Of a DNA stretch of 64,000 bases, positions 1 to 9,837 are shown in pieces. The notes under the pieces were generated by a model. It ran no database searches. It was not told the DNA's origin and saw only the letters and a list, made by a program, of their open reading frames with translations. The first letter of the stretch is position 1. Each line of letters begins with the position of its first letter. This DNA comes from CAIWHR01 sp963816925 (GTDB taxonomy: Bacteria; Pseudomonadota; Gammaproteobacteria; Burkholderiales; Casimicrobiaceae): contig CAWFMY010000023.1 in assembly GCA_963816925.1 (NCBI GenBank), forward strand, positions 62,001 to 126,000, given 5' to 3'. The position numbers were made by a program, and so were the translations under genes.

Positions 1-111
1 GGCGTGCGCGAGCTGCACATCGGCCACGCGATCGTCTCGCGCTCGATCTTCGTCGGCATGCGCGAGGCGGTGCGGCAGATGAAGGCGCTGATCCGCGAGG
101 CCGCGGCGTGA
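1..111 (+). CDS. pdxJ: Pyridoxine 5'-phosphate synthase, C-terminal fragment
   Basis: The window opens inside this gene; only the last 36 codons and the TGA are present. The visible tail contains ELHIGHAIVSRSIFVG, the conserved C-terminal phosphate-binding stretch of PdxJ (usual form ELNIGHAI-SRA), followed by an amphipathic terminal helix. PdxJ condenses 1-deoxyxylulose 5-phosphate with 3-amino-2-oxopropyl phosphate to pyridoxine 5'-phosphate in the cytoplasm. Its stop codon overlaps the GTG start of nagZ (GTGA), so the two genes are translationally coupled. In many betaproteobacteria acpS lies between them; here it does not. Confidence 0.85.
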   Translation, partial: GVRELHIGHAIVSRSIFVGMREAVRQMKALIREAAA

Positions 112-1095
112 CCGTCAGCATTCCGCGCGGGCCCGTCATGCTGGGGGTCGGAGGGCGCCGAACTCACGGATGCCGATCGCGTTCGGCTCCTTCATCCGCT
201 GGCCGGCGGCGCCATCCTGTTCACGCGCAACTTCGAATCGGTCGCGCAACTCGAGCGGCTGACGGCCGCCATTCACGCGCTTCGCGATCCGCCGCTGCTG
301 ATCTCGGTCGACCACGAAGGCGGGCGCGTGCAGCGGTTTCGCGAGGGATTTACGTCGATCCCGGCCATGCGCACGCTGGGCGACGCGTGGGACCGCGACG
401 TCGCGGGCGCCGCGCGCGAGGCCGCGCGCCTCGGCTGGACGCTCGCTTCCGAGCTGCGCGCCCGCGGCGTCGATTTCAGCTTCACGCCGGTCCTCGATCT
501 CGACTACGGAACCAGCGGCGTGATCGGCAATCGCGCGTTCCACCGCAATCCGAACGCCGTGGCGCATCTCGCGGCGGCATTCCGCGACGGACTCTCCGCG
601 GGGGGCATGCCCGCGGTCGGCAAGCACTTCCCGGGGCACGGTTTCGTCGCCGCGGATTCGCATGAGGACCTGCCGCGCGACGACCGGCCGCGCGAGCGGA
701 TCGACGCCGACGATCTCGTTCCCTTCGCCGCGCTCGTCCGGAAGGGAATCGAGGCGATCATGCCGGCGCATGTCGTCTATCCGGCGGTCGATGCGCGCCC
801 TGCGGGATATTCGCGGGTGTGGATCCAGGACGTGCTGCGCGGCCGTCTCGGCTTCGACGGACTCGTGGTGTCCGACGATCTCGGCATGGCCGCGGCGACT
901 GCCGAAGGCGATATCGTCGCGCGCGCGGAGGCCGCGATCGCGGCGGGTTGCGATGTCGTGCTGAGCTGCAACGAGCATGCTGCGACCGACGAACTTCTGG
1001 AGCGCTGGAAGCCGCCGTCATCGCCGGATCTCGCGCGCCGGCTGGCGACGCCTCGAAGGCCGCGCGCCGGGGCCCCGCCCGAGCTGAGTCAGTAA
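108..1095 (+). CDS. nagZ: Beta-N-acetylhexosaminidase NagZ (one frameshift)
   Basis: Glycoside hydrolase family 3 enzyme that removes N-acetylglucosamine from anhydromuropeptides in cytoplasmic peptidoglycan recycling. Family signatures are KHFPGHG followed by the mobile catalytic loop ADSHEDLP (general acid/base His, positions about 619-675) and VVSDDLGMAAA near 868-895, whose Asp is the nucleophile. The GTG start at 108 overlaps the pdxJ stop. An extra base near position 152 shifts the frame: the first 15 residues (VSIPRGPVMLGV) read in one frame and the rest, from GAELTDADR onward, in the next. With that base removed the protein is about 328 residues, normal for NagZ. The shift is probably a sequencing error because the remainder is intact. 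The stop overlaps the convergent IclR gene by 7 bp. Confidence 0.9.
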
Positions 1096-1925
1096 GGATG
1101 CGGCCAACGGCCGCCGAATCGTTTCGTCAATTCCTCGGCCGCGTGGGCGACGACGGGGCCGAGCTGCCTGATGCGCTCGTCGGGCAGTCGCGTCGACGGT
1201 CCCGCAAGCGAAATCGCGCCCAGCGGCTCCGCGTGCTCGTCGTATACGCTGGCGGCGACGCAGCGCGTGCCGAGCGCGTGCTCCTCGTCGTCGAACGACC
1301 AGCCGCGCTGGCGGATGACGCGCAGCGCCGCCCACATCGTCTCGGGCGACGTGATGGTGTGCTCGGTGATGCGTGGGATGCCCTTCACCTTGAGGATGGC
1401 GTCGATCTGCTCGTCGGGCAGCGACGCGAACAGCGCCTTGCCGACGCCCGACGCGTGGAGCGGGACGCGGCTCCCGAGCTTCACGATGGTTCGCATCATT
1501 TCGCGGCACTGCACCTGATCGATGAAAACGGCTTCGGTGCCGTCGAGGATCGCGAGGTTGGCCGTTTCGCCGGACTGCTCCATCAGGCGGCGCATGTGCG
1601 GGTGGCTTTGGGCGACGAAATCCCGGCTCGCGAGGAATGTCGAGCCGACCGCGAACGCCTGCAGGCCGATGTACCAGCGGCCGAGCTCGCCCGCCTGGTA
1701 AACGTACCCCATGCGGTCCAGCGTCGCGAGCAGTCGGTGCGTCGTCGACGGCGGCAGGTCGACGCGCTGCGCGACGTCGGTCAGCGTGAGCCCACCTTCC
1801 GCGCGCGCCAGCGCTTCGAGGATGTTGAGCCCGCGCGTCAGGCTTTGCACCTGCGCGGTCGTGGTACCGCCCGGTTTCAGCGGCGCGCGGCCACGGCGTG
1901 GCGGCGGCGAAAGGCGGTGGGGCAT
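1089..1925 (-). CDS. IclR family transcriptional regulator
   Basis: 278 residues. The N-terminal third is a winged helix-turn-helix (VQSLTRGLNILEALA, then LTDVAQRVDLPPSTTHRLL), and the C-terminal two thirds are the IclR effector-binding domain (conserved LHASGVGKALFA, then GTRCVAASVYD and GAISLAGP). I chose ATG 1925 because the IclR domain begins about 28 residues later; the frame stays open upstream but has no family similarity. IclR proteins usually control a neighbouring catabolic operon. The divergent neighbour, 102 bp away, encodes a VOC-fold protein, which may be its target; the effector cannot be told from sequence. Confidence 0.9.
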   Translation of the reverse strand: MPHRLSPPPRRGRAPLKPGGTTTAQVQSLTRGLNILEALARAEGGLTLTDVAQRVDLPPSTTHRLLATLDRMGYVYQAGELGRWYIGLQAFAVGSTFLASRDFVAQSHPHMRRLMEQSGETANLAILDGTEAVFIDQVQCREMMRTIVKLGSRVPLHASGVGKALFASLPDEQIDAILKVKGIPRITEHTITSPETMWAALRVIRQRGWSFDDEEHALGTRCVAASVYDEHAEPLGAISLAGPSTRLPDERIRQLGPVVAHAAEELTKRFGGRWPHPY

Positions 1926-2027
1926 GGCAATATGGCGATAGGCGCGGGGAGGCGTGCGGGACACTATCATATCGAATCGACTCCCGTTGGTGCCTTGCCA
2001 GCGCGAACTCCGCGTAGGATCACACGA

Positions 2028-2465
2028 ATGAAACTCCGCACCGGCGACCCCTGGATGCCTGCCCCGGACTATGGGCGCATGCTTCGCGGCCTGACCGTCA
2101 ACCTGCTCGTGCGCGACATCGAAGCTTCGCTCGCCTTCCAGCGCGCCGTGCTGCGCGCGGAGGTCGTGTACGCCGATCCCGACATCGCCGTAGTTCGCGG
2201 CTATAGCGGCGAATGGATGCTTCACGCCGACCACACGTATCGCGGTCATCCGCTGCACCACGAGGTCACGGCGGTCACGGCGCGCGGCATCGGCGCCGAG
2301 CTGCGCCTGCACGGTTGCGACCCGGATGCCGCTACCGTCGCTGCTCTTGCCAACGGCTACATCGTGGTCGCGGATCCCGCCGACAAGCCGCATGGGTTGC
2401 GCGAGGCGTACATCGCGGATCCGGACGGCTACGTCTGGGTGCCGGACGTGCCGACCGAAACCTGA
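2028..2465 (+). CDS. VOC (glyoxalase/bleomycin-resistance fold) family protein
   Basis: 145 residues. A beta-alpha-beta-beta-beta arrangement is visible: LTVNLLVRDIEASLAFQRAV opens the first module, and IVVADPADKPHGLREAYIAD with the closing DPDGYVWVP strand is typical of VOC proteins. Metal-ligand-like residues include the Glu of REAYIADPDGY and His residues at HADHTYRGHPLHHE. It lies divergent from the IclR regulator at 1925 and converges with the YihY gene 12 bp downstream. Which VOC activity it has (isomerase, dioxygenase, lyase or drug binding) cannot be assigned. Confidence 0.75.
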   Translation: MKLRTGDPWMPAPDYGRMLRGLTVNLLVRDIEASLAFQRAVLRAEVVYADPDIAVVRGYSGEWMLHADHTYRGHPLHHEVTAVTARGIGAELRLHGCDPDAATVAALANGYIVVADPADKPHGLREAYIADPDGYVWVPDVPTET

Positions 2466-2477
2466 TCCGGCATCGCG

Positions 2478-3377
2478 TCAATCGGTGTGGAGACCTACCG
2501 GGGGACACTCGTCGGATTCGCCGCAGAAACGCTCGTATTCGGCGATCACCTGGGCGCCGAGCAGCAGTACGATCGCCGCGATCTCGAGGCTCAGCAGCAC
2601 GACGATGGCCGTGGTGAGCGAACCGTAGACGAGCCCGACCTGCGAGACCGTCGAGAAGTACCAGGCGAGCACGTGGCGCGCGGCCTCCCAGAGGACGGCG
2701 GCGGTCGTTCCGCCGATCAGCGCGTGCGAGAACACCGGCCGCCCGACCGGCATGACGAGATAGAGCGACGTCAGCATCAGGATCTCGCCGGCAACACCGA
2801 CGAGGTAGAGCAGGAAGGCGGACAGCCGGTCGAGCGAGTGATCGCGCCCGAGAAACGCGAAGCTCTCCTGACCCATGGCGAGCAGCGACCCGGTGACGCC
2901 GGTCACGACGAGCAGTCCCACGGCGAGGAATAGCAGATAGCCGATCGGAATGAGGATCGACACGACGAAGCGCCGTTTGCGCACGGCAACCCGATGGTAG
3001 AAGATCACCGACATCGCGTTCTCGAGCACCGAGAACGCGAGCGAGCTGAAGAACAGCAGCGTCGCCGCCAGGACCCAGCCGATGCCTTCGCGATGCTGCA
3101 GGAAAAGCGCCAGCTCGTGCATGATGGCGGCGGATTCTCCGGGCACGATGATCTCGATGTAGCGCGCAAGGGTCGACAGCAGCGCGCCTTCGTCGACGAA
3201 GCGCGCGAGCACGATCAGGATCACGATCGACAGCGGCAGGATCGACAGAAGGGTGTTGAACGCCACCGCGCTCGCGAGCAGGAAGCCCTGGTTGGCGCGA
3301 AAGCCCCGCAGCACGCGGAGCGCGAAGGCGCCGGGTCGTTGCAGCAGCCGTGTGAGGGGTTCGGTGATCAGCAGCAT
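2478..3377 (-). CDS. YihY/BrkB family inner-membrane protein
   Basis: 299 residues with about six hydrophobic segments. The family signature is present: an N-terminal FRANQGFLLASAVAFNTLLS helix, then LPLSIVILIV, and a C-terminal YGSLTTAIVVLLSLEIAAI stretch typical of YihY. Proteins of this family were once annotated ribonuclease BN or virulence factor BrkB; the biochemical role is still unsettled. The gene is the last of the leftward run starting at phnR and begins 11 bp after the end of the flavoprotein gene, so it may be co-transcribed, although no phosphonate link is known. C-terminal tail is hydrophilic (CGESDECPP). Confidence 0.9.
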   Translation of the reverse strand: MLLITEPLTRLLQRPGAFALRVLRGFRANQGFLLASAVAFNTLLSILPLSIVILIVLARFVDEGALLSTLARYIEIIVPGESAAIMHELALFLQHREGIGWVLAATLLFFSSLAFSVLENAMSVIFYHRVAVRKRRFVVSILIPIGYLLFLAVGLLVVTGVTGSLLAMGQESFAFLGRDHSLDRLSAFLLYLVGVAGEILMLTSLYLVMPVGRPVFSHALIGGTTAAVLWEAARHVLAWYFSTVSQVGLVYGSLTTAIVVLLSLEIAAIVLLLGAQVIAEYERFCGESDECPPVGLHTD

Positions 3378-3388
3378 GGCGTCGCAGG

Positions 3389-5822
3389 TCAGTCGAACTT
3401 GAGATGCGGCGTCGCCGCGAAGAGTTCACCGGCGATGTCGACGTGATAGCGCGCCGCGATCAAGCGCTTCATCGGTCAGCGGCCGGTCGGCGCGCGCGTA
3501 CGCCATCGCCAGCGCACGACCGTGCCGGCGGCTGTAGCCCGCGGACGTGATCTCCCCGACGCTTGCGTCGTTCATCAGGACCGGCTCGCCGCCCCACGGA
3601 AATGCCGCGGAGTCGTCGAGGGACAGCAGGACGAGCCGTTTGGTGAGGGAGGAAGCGGGCCTGTCGACCAGCGCGTCACGACCGATGAACGGCGATTTCT
3701 TGCTCAATTTCACGGCGAAGCCCAGGCCGGCTTCCCACGGCGTCTCGTCGGGCGACAGCTCGGCTCCCCACGCGCGACGGCCGGCCTCGATGCGCAGCGC
3801 GTCGATCGTGTAGTACCCGGCATCGCGCAGGCCGAATTCGCCGCCTGCACCGGTCAATGCGTCATACAGCGTAAGACACTGGTCGGCCGTGACGTAGAGC
3901 TCGTAGCCGGGTCCGCCGACGTAGCTCATGCGCGCCGCGCGAACGCGCGCGTGGCCGACGTCGATTTCGCGCGTCGTCGCGAACGGCATGCCCGCCTTCG
4001 ACAGGTCATCCGGGGACAGCCGTGCCAGCAGCGCCTCGGATTTCGGCCCCATCACCGAGATGACCGAATAGCCGCCCGTCACGTCGACGAGCGCCGCGTG
4101 CTCCCCGGCACCGATGTGCCGCTCGATCCACGCCGCATCGCGCGTCGCCTGCGCCGAGCCGGTGATGATGAAGAACTCGGATTGCGCGACGCGAATGATG
4201 GTGAGGTCGGTCTCGAACCCACCGCGCGCGTTGAGCATGGCGGTGTAGACCATCTTTCCGGCGGGGACGTCGATCTCGTTCGCGCACAACCGCTCGAGCA
4301 CCGCGAGCGCGTCGCGGCCCTTGAGCACGAATTTGCCGAACGACGTCTGGTCGAACACGACGACGTCCTCGCGGCACGCGCGCTGCTCGTCCAGAACGTG
4401 CGGCAGCCAGCCCGGCGTGCCGAGCGTGTACGGCGGCGCCACGGCGCCGGCCGGGAGAAAATAGTTCGCGCGCTCCCAGTTCATCTTCGAGCCGAACACG
4501 GCGCCCTTGGCCGCGAGCCGGTCGTACAGCGGCGACCGCCGCAGCGGGCGCACCGTCTCGAGTTCCTCGCGCGGCCAGCGCATCGCGTAATGGAGGCCGA
4601 GCGTCTCGACCGTGCGGTCGGCGAGGTGCCGGCGGTTGGCGTGGAAGGGTGCGAAACGGCGGATGTCGACGTCCCACAGGTCGATCGGTGCTTCGCCGTT
4701 GACGACCCACTCGGCGACGAGCTTGCCCGCGCCGCCCGAATTCGCGATGCCGGCGGAATTGAACCCCGCGCAGACGAAATAGCCGGCGAGGCCCGGTGCC
4801 TCGCCGAGGATGAAATTGCCGTCGAGCGTGAAGCTCTCCGGTCCGTTCAGCAGCAGCTTGACCTCGGCGGTCTCGAGGCACGGTGTCCGGTGGATCGCGT
4901 TCTGCATCAGTATTTCGAAGTGATCCCAGTCCTCCGGCAGCAGCTGGAATTCGAAGCCGTCGGGAATCGGATCCACGTTCCATGGCTTCGCCTTGGGCTC
5001 GAACCCGCCCATCACGAGGCCGCCGACTTCTTCCTTGTAGTAGAGAAAGCCGTCGGGATCGCGGATGACGGGCAGGTCAGGCGTCACGCCGTCGATGGCC
5101 CTGGTGACGAGGTAGAAGTGCTCGGCGGCATAGAGCGGCACGGTCACGCCGACCGAACGCCCCAGCGCGCGCGCCCATTGGCCGCCGCAATTGACGATCG
5201 TTTCGCACGCGATCGTGCCTTCGTCGTCCGCGGATTTCCAGTGCACGCCGCGCACGCGCCCGTCGCGCGCATCCACGCCGGTGACCTTGACGCCTTCGAC
5301 GATCGTCGCGCCCCTCATGCGCGCGCCCTTGGCCAGCGACTGCGTGAGGTCGGTGGGATTCGCCTTGCCGTCGCCGGGGATCCAGACCGCGCCGGCAAGA
5401 TCGTCGGTGCGCAGGATCGGCGCCATCCGCCCGGCCTCGGCGGGCGTGATGAATTCGAATTCGATGCCGAAGCTCTTCGCCCGCGCCATCTGGCGTTTCA
5501 TCAGCGTGAGACGGTCCTTCGTCTTCGCGACGTTCAGGCTGCCGCACTGCTTCCAGCCGGTTGCAAGGCCCGTCTCCTTTTCGAGCGATGCGTAGAGGTC
5601 GATGCCGTAGCGGCTCATGCGCGTCGCATTGCGTGTCGCGCGCGTCTGGCCGACGAGGCCCGCGGCATGCCACGTCGTGCCGCACGTGAGCTTGCCTTGC
5701 TCGAGCAGGACGACGTCGCGCACGCCGAGCTGGGCGAGGTGATAGGCGGTCGACACGCCGGCGATGCCGCCGCCGATGACGACGGCGCGGGACTGGGTCG
5801 GAATGGCGGGGATGGGAGGCAT
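3389..5822 (-). CDS. FAD-dependent sarcosine/dimethylglycine dehydrogenase-like protein with GcvT domain
   Basis: About 810 residues after correction. Residues 12-380 form a DAO-type flavin domain (AVVIGGGIAGVSTAYHLA dinucleotide-binding loop, then CGTTWHAAGLVG, where covalent-FAD relatives carry a His). A linker (FAO type) follows, then a GcvT/aminomethyltransferase module from about residue 430 to the end (KMVYTAMLNARGGFETDLTI, SYVGGPGYELYV, GYYTIDALRIEAGRRAWG), the folate-binding part in dimethylglycine and sarcosine dehydrogenases. Such enzymes oxidise N-methyl groups and pass the one-carbon unit to tetrahydrofolate. A single extra base near 3462 breaks the last 24 codons; the intended end is HLKFD at 3389. 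It sits downstream of the phosphonate genes in the same direction, so an N-methylated aminophosphonate is a possible substrate; that is inference. Confidence 0.85.
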
Positions 5823-5847
5823 TGGCCGGAATCGCCGGACGGGTCGG

Positions 5848-6697
5848 TCAGAGCTTGAGCGCCGCGATACCCGCCACCACGCTCGCCGCGCCCGCCAGTC
5901 GCCGCAATCCCAGTCGCTTCCTTGAGGAAGACGGCGCCGATCAGCGCGGCAAACAACACCGATGTCTCGCGCAGCGCGGCGACGGCGGCGACGGGCGCCC
6001 GGGTCATCGCCCACAGCACGATGCCGTAGGCGCCGAGGCTCGCGGCGCCGCCGATGAGGCCTCGACGCCAGCCGCGGGCGATGTAGGCGAATGCGACCGA
6101 CCGCTGGCGCATCCAGATCCAGGCGAGGAACGGGATCGCCTCGAGAAAGATGAGCCAGCTGACGTAGGCGAGCGCGTTGCCGGACGCCCGGGCGCCCGCG
6201 CCGTCGACCAGCGTGTACGCCGCGATGATGCACGCATTCGCCAGCGCCCAGCCCGCGGCCGCCGGGGGATGACGTCCGCGGCGCGCGAACGCGATGCTGA
6301 CGATGCCGAGCGAAATGAGCCCGATGCCGAAGGCGACCTGCGGCGTCGGCCACTCGCGCAGGAACAGGATTCCGAGCAGGGTCACGATGAGCGGCGCGGT
6401 GCCGCGCATCAGCGGATAGGCGAACGAGAGATCGCCCGTCCGGTAGGCATGCGCCAGCGTGACGTAATAGCCCCAGTGGATGATCGACGACACGGCGGCG
6501 AATTTCCACGCCGCGGCGTCGGGCACGCCGACGAACGGAATCACGACGAGGCCGCAGATCGCCGAGCCCGCGACGATGGTCGCCATGTCGAGCATCGGGT
6601 CGCCGCCGGGCGCCGACTTGAGGAGCGCGTTCCAGGCGGCGTGCAGCAGGCCGGCGCCCAGCACCGCCAGCGTGACGCCGAGCGAGAGTTCGGTCAC
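5848..6697 (-). CDS. EamA/DMT superfamily permease (frameshifted near 3' end)
   Basis: About 282 residues with ten predicted hydrophobic helices in two EamA halves; the first half starts LGVTLAVLGAGLLHAAWNALL and ends near IGLISLGIVSIAFARR, the second starts GWALANACIIAAYTLVD. An extra A near 5905 shifts the last 18 codons; the intended end in the next frame reads LAGAASVVAGIAALKL. The GTG start at 6697 overlaps the stop of the phosphate symporter gene (GTGA), so the two are coupled. DMT permeases export amino acids, amines or other metabolites; the substrate here is unknown, though its place in a phosphonate operon suggests an amine or small organic by-product. Confidence 0.85.
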
Positions 6698-8451
6698 GCG
6701 GAGCGCGGCTTGCGTTTCGGCCAGTCCGCCTTGCCGTTCTCGCCGTCCGCCGCCTTGCCGTTCGTGGCGCCATTCGCCGTGCCGCGGGCACGGGCCGGTG
6801 CGCGCGCCGGCGCGGGCTCCTTGAGGCGCGTCTTCGCCAGCACGCCCGCCTGCTCCAGGATCGGGTACGCGATCGAGCAGATGTGCGAATTGATGCGCTT
6901 CAAGTCGGAGATGAGGTCGAGGTGCAGCGACGAGGTCTCGATGCTTTCCATCGTCTGGCTCGTGAGGCGCGACAAGTGCGAGTCGGCGTAGGCGCGCTCC
7001 AGGTCGCGGAACAGCACTTTCTGCGCGAGGAGCTCCTGCGCGGCCTTGAGCTCGCCGTCGAGGAATACCGACAGCCCGAGGCGCAGGTTGGTGATGAGCC
7101 GCGCGTGCAGGTCGCAGATCTCGGCCATGCCGGCCTCCGAGAAGTTGCGGCCCTTGTCGATCTTCTTGTCCTCGACGTCGGTGATGATCCGCTCGACGAT
7201 GTCGCCGACCTGCTCCATGTTGATCGTGAACGATACGATGTCCGCCCAGCGCCGCCCCTCCGTCGGCTCCAGCGCTTCGCGCGAAATCTGCGTCAGGTAC
7301 AGTTTCACCGCGGTGTACAGGTCGTCGACGATGTCGTCCATCTTGCGCAGCCGCTCGGCCAGCGCGCGGTCGTTGGTGCGCAGCACCGTCAGCATGCCGT
7401 TCAGCATCTGCTCGATCACGTCCCCGATGCGCAATGCCTCGCGCGCGGCGCAGGAAATCGCGAGCGCGGGCGTGTCGAGCGCCGACGGGTCGAGGTGGCG
7501 CGGCTTCGACGGGTCGTCGCTGGCAGGGCGGGAGGGCAGCAACCGCTCGGCCACGCGCGCGATCGGCGCCGTGAAGAAGATGAACGCCAGCGCCAGCGCG
7601 ACATTGAAGCAGAAGTGGAACAGGACGACCTCGCGCGCCGGATCGAGCTTCAGACCCTCGATCCAGCCTTCGACGTGACCGACGAGCGGCATCAGCAGCA
7701 GGCAGCCGATCAGCTTGAACAGGAAATTGCCGAGCGTCACGCGGCGCGCCTCCGGCGGCGAGCGCAGCGTGGACACCATGCCGAGGAGGCCGCTGCCGAG
7801 GTTGGCGCCGAGCACGAGACCCAGCGCCACCGGAAGCGCGATCACCTTGAGTGACGCGAAGGCGGCCAGCAGCAGCACGACGGCGAGACTCGAATAGCAC
7901 AGCATCGTCAGCAGCGCCGCGACCAGCATGTCGAGCAGCAGGTCGCCCGTCAGCGAGGCGAAGATGACCTTGACGCCCGCCGCCTCGACCACCGGCCGCG
8001 CGGCCACGCCGATCCACTGCAGCGCGAAAATGATGAGGCCGAGCCCGATCAGGATGCGCCCGAAGCGTCCGATCGTCGCCGCCTGCCAGCCGAGGAACAG
8101 CACGACGCCGACGAAGATGAGGAGCGGCGCGAGCCACGACAGGTCGAACGACAGCACGACCGTGACGATCGACGTGCCGACGTCGGCGCCCAGCATCACC
8201 GCGAGCGCGGGCGCGGTGCCGATCAGGCCCTGGCCGGCAAACGCGGCGACGATCAGCGCCGTCGCGGTGCTGCTCTGGATCAGCGCCGTGACGCCGATGC
8301 CGGAGAAGAACGCGGCGACACGATTGTTGACGCTGCCGCGCAGCAGGCGCCGCAGCGGGCCGCCGTAGATCCGCAGGATGCCCGTGCGCACGATGTGCGT
8401 TCCCCAGACGAGGAGCGATACGCCGGCGAGGAGGTTGAGCAGCGTCTGCAT
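6694..8451 (-). CDS. Na/Pi cotransporter family protein with PhoU domain (NptA-like)
   Basis: 585 residues. The N-terminal 330 residues hold two inverted Na/Pi-cotransporter repeats, each with the QSST-type motif (GVTALIQSSTATALIVAA; the second half shows LLTMLCYSSLAVVLLLA). The C-terminal part (about 380-540) is a soluble helical PhoU-like domain (DIVDDLYTAVKLYLTQISRE, EQVGDIVERIITDVEDK). A Lys/Ala/Asn-rich basic tail follows. Family members move phosphate with sodium and are often exporters in bacteria. It starts 2 bp after the stop of the pbfA-like gene, so it is almost surely co-transcribed with it. Handling the phosphate released by C-P cleavage is a reasonable inferred role. Confidence 0.9.
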   Translation of the reverse strand: MQTLLNLLAGVSLLVWGTHIVRTGILRIYGGPLRRLLRGSVNNRVAAFFSGIGVTALIQSSTATALIVAAFAGQGLIGTAPALAVMLGADVGTSIVTVVLSFDLSWLAPLLIFVGVVLFLGWQAATIGRFGRILIGLGLIIFALQWIGVAARPVVEAAGVKVIFASLTGDLLLDMLVAALLTMLCYSSLAVVLLLAAFASLKVIALPVALGLVLGANLGSGLLGMVSTLRSPPEARRVTLGNFLFKLIGCLLLMPLVGHVEGWIEGLKLDPAREVVLFHFCFNVALALAFIFFTAPIARVAERLLPSRPASDDPSKPRHLDPSALDTPALAISCAAREALRIGDVIEQMLNGMLTVLRTNDRALAERLRKMDDIVDDLYTAVKLYLTQISREALEPTEGRRWADIVSFTINMEQVGDIVERIITDVEDKKIDKGRNFSEAGMAEICDLHARLITNLRLGLSVFLDGELKAAQELLAQKVLFRDLERAYADSHLSRLTSQTMESIETSSLHLDLISDLKRINSHICSIAYPILEQAGVLAKTRLKEPAPARAPARARGTANGATNGKAADGENGKADWPKRKPRSA

Positions 8452-8453
8452 CG

Positions 8454-9818
8454 TCAGGCGGCGCGCGCTTCCACGGCCGTCAACGCGGCATCGAGGATGG
8501 CAAGCGCGGCGTCGAGGTCGTCGCGCGCGATGACCAACGGCGGCGAGAGCGTGAGCACGTTCCCCTGGCCGACCTTGAACGAAAGGCCGCGCGCGAGGCA
8601 CTCGTACATCACCCGCTCGGCCTCGTGCCGCGCCGGTGCGCCATCACGCGCAAGCTCGACGCCGAGCAGCAGGCCGACGCCACGGACATCGGCGACCAGG
8701 GGATGCCGCGCCTTCATCGCGCGCAGTTTTTCGAGCGCATGCGCGCCAAGCTCGCGCGACCGATCCAGCAGGCGCTCGCTTTCGATCACTTCGAGCGTCG
8801 CCAGCGCGGCAGCGGCGCCGACCGAGCTCTTCTCGTGCGTGTAGTGGCCGAGCGCGCGGTCGGCCGCGATGTCGAGGTCGCGCCGCGCGATCAACGCCGC
8901 CATCGGGAACACCGCGCCGCCCAGCCCCTTGCCGAGGACGACCATGTCGGGAACGATCCCGTAATGCTCGAACGCGAACATGCGGCCGGTGCGGCCGAGG
9001 CATATGGGAACCTCGTCCAGGATCAGCAGCGCGCCGTGCCGGTCGCAGGCGTCGCGGACGATCCGGTAGTACGCCGGCGGCGGGATCTGGACATCGGTCG
9101 AGCGCACCGTCTCGATGATGACCGCGCCAATGTCCTCCTCGCGGCCCAGCACGTAATCGAGGTACTCCGCGCATCGCGCATTGCACGTCCCGCCGCAACC
9201 GAAGCGGCAAGCCGACGGATCGCAGGGCGGCGCGTGCTCGGTGCCGGGCAGGAGCGGCCCCATCCCCTTGCGGAAGACGGCCTCGCCGCCGATCGAGATC
9301 GCGTCGAGCGAGGCGCCATGGAATGAATCCCAGAGCGAAAGCGTCTTGTGGCGGCCGGTCGCGAGCCGGGCGAGCTTCAGCGCCATGCCGATGGCGAGCG
9401 TCCCGCCCGGCGCGAACAGGACCTTGCCGAGCGGATCGGGCGCGAGCGCGGCGAGCTTCTGCGCGAGCGCGACCGCTGTCGCATTGGTGAAGCGTCGCGG
9501 CGAAAACGGCAGCGTGTCGAGCTGCGCGCGCACGGCGGCCATCACGTGCGGGTGGCGATAGCCGACCTGGTGCACGCTGTTGCCGTGGAAATCCATGATG
9601 CGCCGGCCTTCGACGTCGGTGAGCCAGATGCCGTCGCACGAGGCGAGGGCGTCGAAACACGGCGTGGAGAGCGACTGGTGCAGGAAGACGTCGGCATCCG
9701 CGTTCAGCAGCGAGCGCGTCTCGCCGTGGACGTGCGCCTGCTCGAACGCGCGCCGCAGCGGCGACAGGTTGACGTCTCCTTCGGCGGCGAGGTCCGCGGG
9801 CGGCAGGGGCTTGTTCAT
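8454..9818 (-). CDS. pbfA: Class III PLP enzyme, probable (R)-1-hydroxy-2-aminoethylphosphonate ammonia-lyase
   Basis: 454 residues of the class III (omega) aminotransferase fold. Visible features are the cofactor-site LILDEVPICLGRTG, the PLP lysine in VVLGKGLGGAVFP, and the small-domain GVGLLLGVEL. An unusual Cys-rich insert (HAPPCDPSACRFGCGGTC) sits in the middle. By fold alone it could be an ordinary aminotransferase. The assignment to PbfA, which deaminates R-hydroxy-AEP to phosphonoacetaldehyde, rests on its position directly after phnA and phnY and on the presence of a separate PhnW, so a second AEP transaminase would be redundant. PbfA is a known recurrent member of phnA/phnY loci. The gap to phnY is 19 bp. 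Confidence 0.75.
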   Translation of the reverse strand: MNKPLPPADLAAEGDVNLSPLRRAFEQAHVHGETRSLLNADADVFLHQSLSTPCFDALASCDGIWLTDVEGRRIMDFHGNSVHQVGYRHPHVMAAVRAQLDTLPFSPRRFTNATAVALAQKLAALAPDPLGKVLFAPGGTLAIGMALKLARLATGRHKTLSLWDSFHGASLDAISIGGEAVFRKGMGPLLPGTEHAPPCDPSACRFGCGGTCNARCAEYLDYVLGREEDIGAVIIETVRSTDVQIPPPAYYRIVRDACDRHGALLILDEVPICLGRTGRMFAFEHYGIVPDMVVLGKGLGGAVFPMAALIARRDLDIAADRALGHYTHEKSSVGAAAALATLEVIESERLLDRSRELGAHALEKLRAMKARHPLVADVRGVGLLLGVELARDGAPARHEAERVMYECLARGLSFKVGQGNVLTLSPPLVIARDDLDAALAILDAALTAVEARAA

Positions 9819-9837
9819 TTTGCGAGCGAGGCGCCCA

